A stretch of 64,000 nucleotides of DNA, taken from the NCBI GenBank assembly GCA_035233585.1, contig CP141155.1, forward strand, positions 16,654,501 through 16,718,500, given 5' to 3'. The notes below the pieces were generated by a model that worked only from the letters and a program-made list of their open reading frames with translations, did no database searches and had not been told where the DNA came from. Origin of the DNA: Antiaris toxicaria. Taxonomy: Eukaryota > Streptophyta > Magnoliopsida > Rosales > Moraceae. Position 1 is the stretch's first letter. Every line of letters begins with the position of its first letter. The position numbers were made by a program, and so were the translations under genes. Below, piece after piece: positions 12,434-22,053 of the stretch.

Positions 12434-13139
12434 ATATAACTGCGCATAACAAAAATGGTGCCAATATTTGGCTAAAAAAACTAAAGTAGAAAACAACTTA
12501 ATTACAGACACATGAATAAAGTAGAGCATCTTCTTCTTTTTACATTATTACAGATAATGCTAAGGATAGCTAGGAAAGATAATAGTATCTGTTAGGAACT
12601 CTAATTGTGAAATGGTTCATAGTTTGGTGACACATTCATTTTTTTGAAATCCTACTCGTCCATAACATCTAATGTGTCAGGGTCTCTATTGTCAATCTAC
12701 TAAGTACATTTCTATTATCGAAATTTGCTATCTATCAACAATTCTGGTGTTGTTTAAGTTCAAGAGAGTCTTTCATCGTTCCAAATTGGCCATATGTTGT
12801 AATCTGGTTCCTCATAAATGGATAAATTTGAGAACAAATATAGATCTTGAAAATCTTAGAATTAAGTTCCATAGTAGTCCACATCATCTATTAAATCATT
12901 TGTCAAATCAGATGATATTCATTCTAAGTTTTGGTAACTTAATAATGATCAATCTCTTATTAGAGCTTTTTAGAATAGTTTGAAAGAAACTATTCCCATG
13001 GAGCATAATCTTCAAAAACCAACCAAATTTAATCTAGAATGATCTTATTATTGATGAATAAGACCTTTTGTGCTGCCTATAAACTGGATTACCCATAAGG
13101 TAGAGTGGATATACACAACCCCTTCTGTTTTGTACAATT
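12434..13139. other. Spacer, possibly old pararetrovirus flank
   Basis: A 103-codon plus-strand frame at 12672-12983 has no recognisable domain. The sequence continues without a clear border into the pararetrovirus-like segment, so it may be a decayed part of it. Confidence 0.25.
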
Positions 13140-14330
13140 TAACCCTAACAAGAGGATTGTGTAACACTTTAAGGGATTGACCATGTTATCCTTTGGTTTG
13201 GTTGGAAACACAAGACAACAGGGGTGTACTCCACGTACCTTTTGCCATTCTATAGACAGGAGTACACCCTATGTTGTCAAAGGAGGAAAGCATGTGGTTA
13301 TAAAAGCAATAGCTTTAAAGATTCACAGCTACATCATTACTCTACTTTCAAAGAGCTATTAACTATCAAAAGAGGAATCATGAAGTTTGGAATCCACTTG
13401 ATTGGACAGCACTTTCTTGTGGAAACAGACTTTGCAACCTCTAAAGGAATGATCACATTCAAACAGAACAAAGCAATCAATGCTTAGTTATTAAGATAAG
13501 CAACTTGGTTCTCTCAGTATTCCTTCGACATAAACCACGTTAAAGGTAAGAAAAATCTAATCCCAAATTTGCTATCTAGACCACCACACGACACTATAAT
13601 GTGATAACAAGGGCATCCTTCAGAGTCATCCCTTTAATTTACACCATGGCCTCATAACCTAATTCCCAAGACCTCCCGTGCACTTTCCCAAAAAATGCTC
13701 TTAAATTCCTTGAGGATTGATCACCAAGACAAAAGCAACCAAAAGAGCCATAACCATGCAATCTTGGCTTATCAAGAAATTAGGGATAGCTATAAAAAGT
13801 CTTGTTCATCTAAAATAAAATCATCCCAGATCAAATCTGGCCAACTTTTAAAGATGATGCTCTATGAGAACAAATTCCCTCAGACTATACCATAAAACTC
13901 AAAGAAGAGACTATACCATAAAACTCAAAGAAGAGAATGATTATTACACATGTCACTAATACTCAAAAGGAATAGCACCTAACCCGAAAGCCAATGTAAT
14001 AGATGATGTGGACTACATTGAACCGAAATTCGAAGATTCTTAAGATCCATATCTGTTATCAAATTTGTTCATTTCTAAAGAACTAGATAGCACATGACCA
14101 ATCTGGAATGATCAAGGACCCTCCTCCTATACTCAAGCAACACTGGAACTACTAGCAGATTGCAAACTTCGAGAATATAAAAGGTACCTGATAGACCGAT
14201 AATAGAGACCCAAATAGATCACACAATGATGACAAGTGGGACCTTGAAAAAAATGAACATGTCACCAAGCCATGAGGCAATTTACAAGTACAGTCATTGA
14301 CAGACGTTATTATCTTTGCCAGTTGTTCTC
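13140..14330 (+). pseudogene. Endogenous pararetrovirus-like (caulimovirid) RNase H and downstream coding remnant
   Basis: In the plus frame around 13350-13590 the segment reads like a plant caulimovirid RNase H. A KELL.IKRGI.KF block is followed by HLIGQHFLVETD, then QYSFDINHVKGK and a LIPNLLS-like end. About 100 bp further on (13695-13895) comes a frame with NHAILAYQEIRDSYKKS and LLKMMLYENKFPQ, which I associate with the protein after RNase H in endogenous caulimovirids. Stops and shifts occur throughout. Support for a viral rather than gypsy origin comes from what follows: a promoter-like leader (14480-14640) and a tRNA-Met primer site (14855). It is an old integrated copy and not functional. 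Gypsy origin of the RNase H part is the main alternative. Confidence 0.5.
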
Positions 14331-14513
14331 AATATTATCTGTAATAATATAAAAAGATACTCTACTTTATTAACGTGTCTACAATTAAGTCGTTCTCCTT
14401 TTTTAGTTTTGACGGCTGCATTAATGGCCCTATTGCTTGTCATGCACAGTACTAGCTTTTAGAAAAGTAGATTCCTTCTGCTATATTGTAATAAAATTTG
14501 AAGTCCGAGAATG

Positions 14514-14572
14514 CCTATATAGAGGCTTCTCCTCAATTGTAAGATCATTGAGTGTTGGAAATAAAAAATTTT
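14514..14572 (+). promoter_or_regulatory. Putative pararetrovirus promoter/leader with TATA box
   Basis: CCTATATAGAGGCTTCTCCTC at 14513-14533 is a TATA element followed by a CT-rich stretch, the arrangement typical of caulimovirid pregenomic promoters. A GAAATAAAAAA poly(A)-like signal follows at 14560. It sits between the remnant coding region and the primer site, where this control region is expected in the family. Confidence 0.4.
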
Positions 14573-14628
14573 CTAAGCCTTTCAAACACCATGTCTACTT
14601 TCTAAACCCCTCCCCTGGGGATCTCAAA

Positions 14629-15164
14629 GTAGAATAGTATAAATTGTGAATAAGGATCCACAAAGAGATAATCCTATAAGTGTTGATTTACTGATATAAA
14701 CCTATAAAGACAATGCTTGAATAGCATATAATAATCGCTATAGACTATCTTTTGCCCGTCATAACCAGGAGGGCTTTTAAGGCCTTAATCTTGATTACGA
14801 GATTACTATTTACTTTTTGGATTGGGATTACAGGTTTATGTTAGGACCCCTTCTTGGTATCAAAGCCATAACTTTTGATTCTTAATATAACTTTTACTTT
14901 TGACAGAGAGATCCCTTAATTTCTAACCATGGCTTTAGAAAAATGCATCCTCCACTAACGGTCAAATGACTCAAATTTCCCCTGCATCTATGCCCTTTAT
15001 CCCTTCTCCTGCTTTGCAAAAGTCTACCTCTAGTAAATTAGATTACATATAAGAGATGTCTCAAATTCCCAATAAAAGTAAAGAATACCTCTGAGAAACT
15101 CCTTATTATTAACACTTACAAAATCATCTCTTTGTGGATCCTTATCTATAACTACTATTCTACA
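14629..15164. repeat. Inverted repeat with arms of about 55 bp
   Basis: Arm 1 (about 14629-14692) contains AATAAGGATCCACAAAGAGAT. Arm 2 (about 15106-15164) contains its reverse complement, ATCTCTTTGTGGATCCTTAT. Weaker similarity extends on both sides. The arms are about 415 bp apart and span the putative leader and the first ORF remnant of the pararetrovirus-like segment. Confidence 0.75.
14855..14867 (+). other. Reverse-transcription primer binding site, tRNA-iMet type
   Basis: TGGTATCAAAGCC matches the consensus TGGTATCAGAGCC, complementary to the 3' end of initiator tRNA-Met, with one mismatch. It is used by caulimovirids and by many copia elements. Position after a TATA/leader region supports the caulimovirid reading. 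Confidence 0.65.
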
Positions 15165-15440
15165 TGGTAGACTTAGATTCCCAACTAAAGCATCTATGTT
15201 ACAACTAATCTAAAGCTTTATAAAGCTTATCATCACTCTATAGAAATAATAGCCCCTCACTACAAGTTCTTTAAGTGTGTTCTAATGATCAAGAAAATAG
15301 AAATACTAAAAACGTGTTGTGCTAAAGTGCCTCTAGGAAGTGGAAGACCTAGAAATGTATACGTGATACTATATAGCTTGTAAAGAATAAGCTTTTCTAA
15401 AGGGATGAAAGTGAAGGTTAATATTATAAGCATGCTAAGA
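14929..15440 (+). pseudogene. Remnant of a first ORF after the pararetrovirus leader
   Basis: Just after the primer site an ATG at 14929 is followed, with a frame change, by ISPASMPFIPSPALQKSTSS and LDYI.EMSQIPNKSKEYL. The composition (Ser/Pro-rich N-terminus just after a caulimovirid-type leader) suits the N-terminal ORF of such a virus. Many stops follow. Assignment is by position and composition only. Confidence 0.3.
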
Positions 15441-15690
15441 TAGGGTCGTCGGTTCCCACACTTTTTTATTTTATTAAATATTATTTTTCATCCACTGATA
15501 ATGAAAATTGATACAAGCATTACGCCCAATCTATTTATTTATAGATTAGACATAGGGTCTGCTTTTTCTTTACCCAGAATCAATTCACCTGCACATGCAT
15601 GCTCTTCGAGAGCGACATACCTGAGTCACATTTTTGCCTTCATAAACACCTAAGCCTACCTTAGCTCCCTGAATCGCTTATTCTATAGCG
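15441..15690. other. Spacer
   Basis: AT-rich with no clear feature. It ends in a CT/AG mixture that leads into the next coding remnant. Confidence 0.3.
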
Positions 15691-16220
15691 TTGATGCAAA
15701 GACGACAAGTTGGGTATCAAAGTAAATGTGGGCTCCAAGTCTTGGTCCTTGAAGACATCATGGAGGGTGAGTCTAGTTCCTTGAAGACATCATGGAGTGT
15801 ACTAGACTTAGTTTCATTGTTGCAGATTTCACCGCTCTTTGGCTTCTATGCTAGCAAGTCTCAAGAGACTTTCTTAGAAGCCAAGCAAGAAATAGACCAT
15901 TTGAGTGATAAGTTCAAGTCCATGTTCGACACCAAGTAAACAAACTACACCCCCACCATTACCGGGTTTGATGAGGCCTACAGAAAGAGATAATGTCATT
16001 AGAAACCCAAAAGTGGTAAAGACCAAGAGCAAAGAAAAGGAAAACTCAAGGACCAGAAACCAATCTCGCCTTAAAGTGGGTGCGGTACTAGAACCAAGCA
16101 AAAAAGATGTTGCGTCTACCATGAATTGGGGCACAACATAGCAATTTGCCGTCAAACCACAACAAGGATCAATGCCAACGCAATGCAACCACCATCTTCT
16201 GCCAACAGAGATGACACAAG
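15691..16220 (+). pseudogene. Possible FAR1-related (transposase-derived) C-terminal fragment
   Basis: Plus-strand frames at 15691-15939 (a helical stretch ending FLEAKQEIDHLSDKFKSM) and at 15905-16141 overlap by a frame shift. The second contains DNVIRNPKVVKTKSKEK and then basic residues (SRTRNQSRLK). With another shift it reaches a Cys/His motif (RCC.YHELGHNIAIC near 16110-16150). This order of a basic 'P.VVKTKG' linker then a CxxC..GH..C zinc knuckle is what I know from the C-termini of FAR1/FHY3-related proteins. There is a 26-base near-duplication at 15743-15795 (TTGAAGACATCATGGAG twice). A gag zinc knuckle is the alternative. Confidence 0.35.
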
Positions 16221-17770
16221 CATGACATCGAATTCACCTCCCACGGCAACGACATAGACACTAACTTCACCTCCCATCAACATCCTAGCATATACCAACC
16301 GTCACTATCCGCCTTAAACCATAGCAACATCTATTTCGATGGTACCATTCCATATTATCCTACCTTGAACTTCACCATCAACTAGACATCTAACAATTGG
16401 CCCACATACTATCATCTCCCATCATGAATTTTTATTTCCATCCCTGCTTTAACATACTCATACTACTCCGTCACATCAGGCAACTACTATATGAACATTC
16501 TATATTTCCTATCATCATGTACATTATTGATGCCTAACAATACCATCTAAAATAACTCCATTACTAGTTGTCGAGGGAAACGTTTCCCTTCCTCCATTTG
16601 CTATCCATCAATAACAAATCATTTAACTAACTCATACGTTAACAAATATACTAATTGTCAACTACTATGAACAAGCACCACGCAGGAATACAACACACCT
16701 TTCCGTCAAAAGTGTTTGTTTAAAATTCAACACTAAAAATTCCAATACAACACTTACCAATCATTGGAGTAAATTTGTTAAATGACTCAAATCCACATTT
16801 CCATTCATGATTGTGAATAAGCAAATACCCCATACAACATTGGCAATCCATAATTCCACATTATTCTCAATAAAACACTAAATGAAAATATCATTTTATT
16901 ATTTGGCACCCCCAACTTCCTTTATAAATCGACTTTATGGTAAAATGAACAACTACTCCCCTCAATAGCTACATCCCACATCTTAAACATCTCATTGCAT
17001 TATCATAATCCTCGAACTACCTCCTTCAGGTTCCATTGCCTTTAGCTTATCCTTCTCTTCGCCACATGTAGTTGACTTATAATGTATTCCAACCATTAGA
17101 TTTCAGAATTCCTTTACCCTGGCTTCGGAATATCATATTCCAACCTTTCTGATCTCAAGATTTCAAATTCATTTCCATTTAGGGATTTTAAAATGATGGT
17201 TTCCCAATTTGTGGTTGGATCCATCTTACATTACTCCCCCTCCCCCCGGCCTCACAAACTAGTGTCCAATACAACATGCATCATATTACTTTACTCCCCA
17301 CTATTTTTAGCTCTCTTTCAACTTACCTTACTACTTGTTTCCATTACGCTACCATAGCCAATCAGTACGTTGCTTTACTATAACTGGAACTACTACTTCA
17401 TCCATTACAAAGAACTTCCCCTCCCTAAATTCACTACTTCATCCTCCACTTACTTTACCGGCGCGATATTCCTAAGATGACCCTCCAACTACACTCCTCC
17501 AACTAAATCCTCAACCTCAATTTCCTCACCTTAACTATTTAAACACCCTCTTCAGTCAATCAATCACCTTCTAAAGCAAAAAGGACATGCATCAATATTT
17601 TATTTTTATTTTTGTAAGGGATTTGTCCCTTTTAAGTCCACATAACCATAGAAATCACCTATATTTATATGTGATTATAGATCGCCTATAATTGTATGTG
17701 ATAATAAATCTGATTTGAGACGGGTAACGATAAAGTTACTCCTAAGACTTATTTAAGTCATTTATAAATA
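16221..17770. other. Pyrimidine-rich spacer, no gene recognised
   Basis: The plus strand is unusually rich in C, T and A from about 16200 to 17600, with many CCT, CAT and ACT words and few G. No sustained frame or repeat border was found. It may be a decayed 3' part of the element before it. Confidence 0.35.
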
Positions 17771-18101
17771 GGGCATTTGGTAAATATATTGCGTTCACAT
17801 TGTGTTGTATTTGGATTAAAAGTATTTACTTTGTATTTGTGTGTTTGAATGAAAAGTAATTAAATAGTATTTTAGAATTGAAAAGTTAATGTGATTGATA
17901 AAAATAGATAGAAAATGTAAAATACAGAGAGAATATGACGTGAATGAAAAAAAAAATTTATTTTCAAAATATTTTAAAATAGTAAATATATTTGAGGCAC
18001 TGTTGAAAAATATTGTATTTGAATGCAAAACTTTTACGTTTATATGAAAAGTACGTTGCATTTAAACACAATGTGAACGTAAAACTGTAAACAAACACTC
18101 C
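17771..18101. mobile_element. MITE, family A copy 3, with 7-bp flanking repeat
   Basis: Starts GGGCATTTGGTAAATATATT and ends CTGTAAACAAACACTCC. ATAAATA occurs immediately on both sides (17764-17770 and 18102-18108), a likely target-site duplication. The 331-bp interior is shared with the other family A copies and is non-coding; the minus-strand frame at 17816-18061 is a by-product. Confidence 0.8.
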
Positions 18102-18108
18102 ATAAATA

Positions 18109-18857
18109 TGTGTTTATACTTGTGTATGTTAAAAAAAATGTTTCTAAATTTTACAAGTCCTTTAAGTTCTAATAATATTAGTAGTTTAAGTATGCTAAAT
18201 AACGGTCATATAAGTTAGCAAGCTTCGCATCCTTGTCAGCAACCACCCCTTCTTCATCGTGCTACTCAGGCTAGTAAGAAAAACCAAGATACAAGCCAGG
18301 AGCCATTACCTCAACATGTCGTAATGGCTGTCATCATGTATTCTTCTTTATGAGCCCCTATACTCTAATAGTACCTATAAACCCACTAAAGAGGTAGTGG
18401 CACCCAAGGATTTACCCTTAAAGTGAACCACTTTGTCTCCCCCCAACCTCTAACTAGCATGAAGGATTTTAACGTTCTTCTTGACTTAGAGTTCAGCGCC
18501 TGAATGAAATTTTCACAAAAATAAAAAGAAAAATAAAAAATAAAAAAAATTACTCCTTAGCTTTCTTCCTCTCAAGCTCAACCCCAAGCTTGAGTTTATC
18601 CATCATGGCAAAAGAACATTGGTGTTGGTGAAACATGGTCACAAGATCTTGGTAGTTTTCAAATGAAGAAATGATGGCTTACAAGAGAAATTTAGTCACA
18701 AAATTTGCAAGTATGATGGAAGAGCTTAAATATGATAAAAGATAAGCTCTTACGTTGGTTGTAGACCCATGGATAGCATTTCCTCCAAGTGCTCTGCAAA
18801 ATAATTCTCACAGATGGTTTTGTAAATGCATCAAAACTTGGGAGGAAGAAGGCTCAT
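18109..18857. other. Spacer with possible gypsy remnant
   Basis: Includes an A-rich run (18517-18548) and a short minus-strand phrase MMDKLKLGVELERKKAKE (near 18607) that could be a retrotransposon or coiled-coil remnant. No firm feature. Confidence 0.25.
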
Positions 18858-19168
18858 GGGGCGTTTGGTTGTTGTTTTACATTTGCATTGCGTTCAATTT
18901 TCATCCAAACGCAAAAATTTTACATTCAAATACAATATTTTTCAACAATGTCTCAAATACATTTACTATTCTAAAATATTTTAAAAATAATTTTTTTTTC
19001 TATGCATATCATATTCTCTCTATTTCACTTTTTCTATCTACTTTTATCAATCACATCAACTTTTTAATTCTAAAATACAATTCAAATATTTTTTCATCCA
19101 AATACAAAATGCATTCAATGCCTTGCGTTTAAACACAATGCGAACGTAATACATTTACCAAACACTCC
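18858..19168. mobile_element. MITE, family A copy 4
   Basis: Starts GGGCGTTTGGTTGTTGTTTT and ends ACATTTACCAAACACTCC, a clear inverted pair. The interior matches family A in the orientation opposite to the copy at 17771. It is 311 bp and non-coding; open frames across it are incidental. Confidence 0.8.
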
Positions 19169-19381
19169 ATAAGATAGGAAACTTGCTCCTCAAACACATT
19201 AGGACCAAGAATTCAAGGTCGTTTATTTTGACCAAGGAGAATGGACCTCCCTCCTCAACGTCGATGTCACAATAAACCCTCAAGGATTAATGATAGCATT
19301 GTTCGAGTCAATTGATCTCAATTGGGTAGCTCCTAATGTGGTATAATTAGGATTAGAAATGGGAACAGAAGGATTAACCGG

Positions 19382-19730
19382 ATGTTTAATAAGCGTATTA
19401 CGCTTGTATTGTGTTTAAATGTAATTTACATGTGGATGAAAAATATTTACATTATATTTGAATGCAATGTGTGTTTGGATGTAAAATATTTGAATTGTAT
19501 TTAAATAATAAATATGTGATGTGATGGGTAAAAGTATAGAGAAAAAATAAGAGAAAGAAAAAGAGTATGTGATGTAATTAGAAAAAGTAATAGAAAAAAT
19601 AAAATGATAAATTACGATTATATTGAATTCAAAATATGATGTGATTAGTATTTAATGCAATACTTTTACGTTTGAATGAAAACAGCATTACATTTGAACA
19701 CAATACGCACGCAATGCAGTAAACAAATGA
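19382..19730. mobile_element. MITE, family A copy 5
   Basis: Begins ATGTTTAATAAGCGTATTACG and ends ACGCAATGCAGTAAACAAATGAGG. It shares the subterminal 'acgcaatg' and the interior 'gattagtatttaatgcaatacttttacgtttgaatg' with the family. Ends are more eroded than in copies 3 and 4. Confidence 0.6.
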
Positions 19731-19739
19731 GGTATAAAA

Positions 19740-20326
19740 GTATGATTATTATTAGGCTATGCCTTCCTTTTCTTTGGGTCCTTCCAACTACTTTGAGCCA
19801 TTGACCTCTTAAAGCTTATCCTACTCATCTCTGCATTGGGACAAGAAGTCATCCAGTTGTCACACTCGGCAACTTTAAAGCAAAGACTCAATTTACGAAT
19901 TAAAAAAATTACCTTCGATGGACAGATCCTTGACGTCAACCACATCTGGTGGTTGTTGTCGATGGGGCTGATCAAGGTCCTCTTGATCCATGAACATCGA
20001 GGTCACATTTCCTCCAAGTCCTACAAAGAAATTAGCAAGGTTAAGAAAGTAAGAAGTCAAAAGCCAACTTGAGGAAGCTCATATCACTTCCTTTCACACT
20101 GAGACATCACTCTCCAATAAGTGTTTGCCATAAGAGCTAATCACAAATCTCGCCTTGTAGTCATCGTAAAAGTTGGGATTACTTTGAAGCAAATTGCTCT
20201 ATGTCTATTAGGTTGTTACCAGTGACTAGCCTACTGTATGCTCCTCTTAGTATCGACAAGGATGTCCATATTATCCTTGTTCTTGGCAAAGGAATGGTAC
20301 TTGGTCATACTGCCGACTAGTCTATA
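19740..20326 (-). pseudogene. Possible gag/leader remnant of a gypsy element
   Basis: This lies on the minus strand immediately after the primer site at 20327-20340, where leader and gag are expected. Frames are broken by stops and I cannot identify gag motifs with certainty; a gag-like Gln-rich phrase (DQPHRQQPPDVVDVKDL) occurs near 19960. The call rests mainly on position. Confidence 0.25.
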
Positions 20327-20340
20327 GCTTTGATATCATT
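20327..20340 (-). other. Primer binding site of an LTR element (tRNA-Met type)
   Basis: The minus strand reads AATGATATCAAAGC, close to the ATGGTATCAGAGC consensus used with initiator tRNA-Met. It directly follows GGTCGTTATA, a typical gypsy LTR 3' end. Confidence 0.55.
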
Positions 20341-20660
20341 TATAACGACCCACACCTTCACTTGATATGACATCATTTGCAATGCGCCTAAGCCCTCACA
20401 TGTTTGCTCTTGGGCTTTCCACAAAAAGACCATTTACCATTCAGAGCTAGTGTTTTACTTATGAAGAAATGCTTATAATCTTCCTCAAGCAATGGGAGAG
20501 TGCACCACTTACCTTGCCTTGGCCTTTTTGCCTCTAGAGATTAATGACTATCACACTACCTTTCCTCCACTCTATAGAAAAAACCTCGTCCTTCCTCACC
20601 ATGTTTAGCCGTTAAGGGGAGTTAGGGAGGTTACAAGTGGTGCAACCAAGTTCTACTAAT
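20341..20660 (-). repeat. LTR end of a gypsy element
   Basis: On the minus strand the sequence runs into GTGTGGGTCGTTATA just before the primer site, as expected for the end of a 5' LTR. The outer border is unclear; around 20620-20660 the sequence changes character. No partner LTR was found. Confidence 0.45.
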
Positions 20661-20719
20661 TAAAGGAACATAAATCAACTAACATGAAATACAGGAAAGT
20701 TATATAGTATAATTATTTA

Positions 20720-21247
20720 GGGTCTGTTTAGTTCACATGTTTTCTTTTAATATAAAACATTTTCTTGTTTTGAAATGAGAAGTCACTTTTTTATTCAGAA
20801 ATTGTGTTTGGATGGGTAACATTTTTGTAATTTTGCAAAAGGTAAAATTTCTGAAATGGTGTTTGGATGGATATACGAAAAAATCATTTGAAAATTAGAG
20901 TTTTAACAAATCTAATAAAATCTTATCATATTTTAATAAGGTTTGGATATAGATTTGTTCTTCTATAAATTATCAACACATTGAAAACATAATCATTTTA
21001 ATCAGAATTGAAATGAAAAAGTCATGGAATTTTACTTGAGGCAAATAAGAAAAATTTTTTAATATGAAAATGTTACTGTGCCAAATAGGTCTAAAATGGA
21101 AATGAATGTAAGTGTTGATTCTAAGAAGGGAGATTTTTTTCCATCTCATTTCTAAAATGAGATAAGCCTTTAGGTCCAACAAACACCATTTTCATTTCAT
21201 TTCATTTCTACAATGAGATTGGCCAAACATGCAAAACAAGCAGACCC
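20720..21247. mobile_element. Tourist-like MITE (PIF/Harbinger type) with TTA duplication
   Basis: Left end GGGTCTGTTTAGTTCACATG and right end CATGCAAAACAAGCAGACCC are inverted copies. TTA flanks both sides exactly (20717-20719 and 21248-21250). GGGTCTGTTT ends and a 3-bp TWA target duplication are the marks of PIF/Harbinger MITEs. It is 528 bp with no transposase; internal frames are incidental. Confidence 0.85.
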
Positions 21248-21261
21248 TTAAAAAAAATACG

Positions 21262-21264
<3 letters not shown>

Positions 21265-21301
<37 letters not shown>
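21265..21301. repeat. (GA)n microsatellite
   Basis: About 18 uninterrupted GA units a short distance right of the Tourist-like MITE. Confidence 0.95.
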
Positions 21302-21302
<1 letters not shown>

Positions 21303-22053
21303 ACGCTTGTAAAGGGAGATCAAATTACACGTTTCCCCAAACCATCCTAGACCGAACCACATGATGGATATAAATATACCAACCCAAACATTTATGTGTC
21401 AATTAAACTTCCTTAAAGCTCCTTAATATACTTATTACCGCGATGCAACCCTACAAGGAGTTTGTAAGAACAAATTTTCTTTGATTTCATAATGTTGTAT
21501 AATAAAATGCATAGAAGAGATCATTCTTTACTGCAGCCAAAATATATAATAAATTTTCTAATATGGGTTATACATGGAACAAAAACAAATTAATATTTGT
21601 TTAATTCGAACGTGTGTTAAAGAGCCTAAAAGTTTTTTTATTATCATGCAATTCTTTTCCTTTTATTTTATTTTATTAATATAATGTGCATTGAACCCAG
21701 CTCTCCCATACCCAAAAGCCACCCTCAACTTACCCATGCCGTTTGACCTAATGGTCATTGGCAAAATGCACGGAATTCTAACTGGTAAGAAAATTTTGAC
21801 AGCAAACCTAATCACCTCTGGCAGAGAGATACATAAGTTTAAAAAAAATATCATAACTAGAAGTGTCTGTATAATGTCCTAATTATGATTAACATCTAAA
21901 GCATAAAGTTTCCAATTAAATTTACCACTGAACATCCTCATGTTCAACAAGTTCACCCAAGGAAAAAGAAAAAAAAATTGCACGTTCAAAAGAATGTAGA
22001 TACTATTTATGTTTTCGAGGGAATCAAAATATATTGATTGATTAGAAACATAA
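21302..22053. other. 3' flank of the dsRBD gene, possible further exon
   Basis: Mostly AT-rich. On the minus strand a CTCTCTGCCAG acceptor at about 21822 opens a 50-codon frame (to 21663) that would be in phase with the GT donor at 22073 of the gene. However the encoded sequence (IRSNGMGKLRVAFGYG) resembles no dsRBD-protein tail known to me, so it is not included in the gene. Confidence 0.3.

Noticed and set aside
12672..12983. 103-codon plus frame
   Set aside because: No recognisable domain, surrounded by stops; too weak to call a gene.
21663..21854. Extra last exon of the dsRBD gene
   Set aside because: Phase and acceptor fit, but the protein sequence resembles no dsRBD-protein tail, so the support is too thin.
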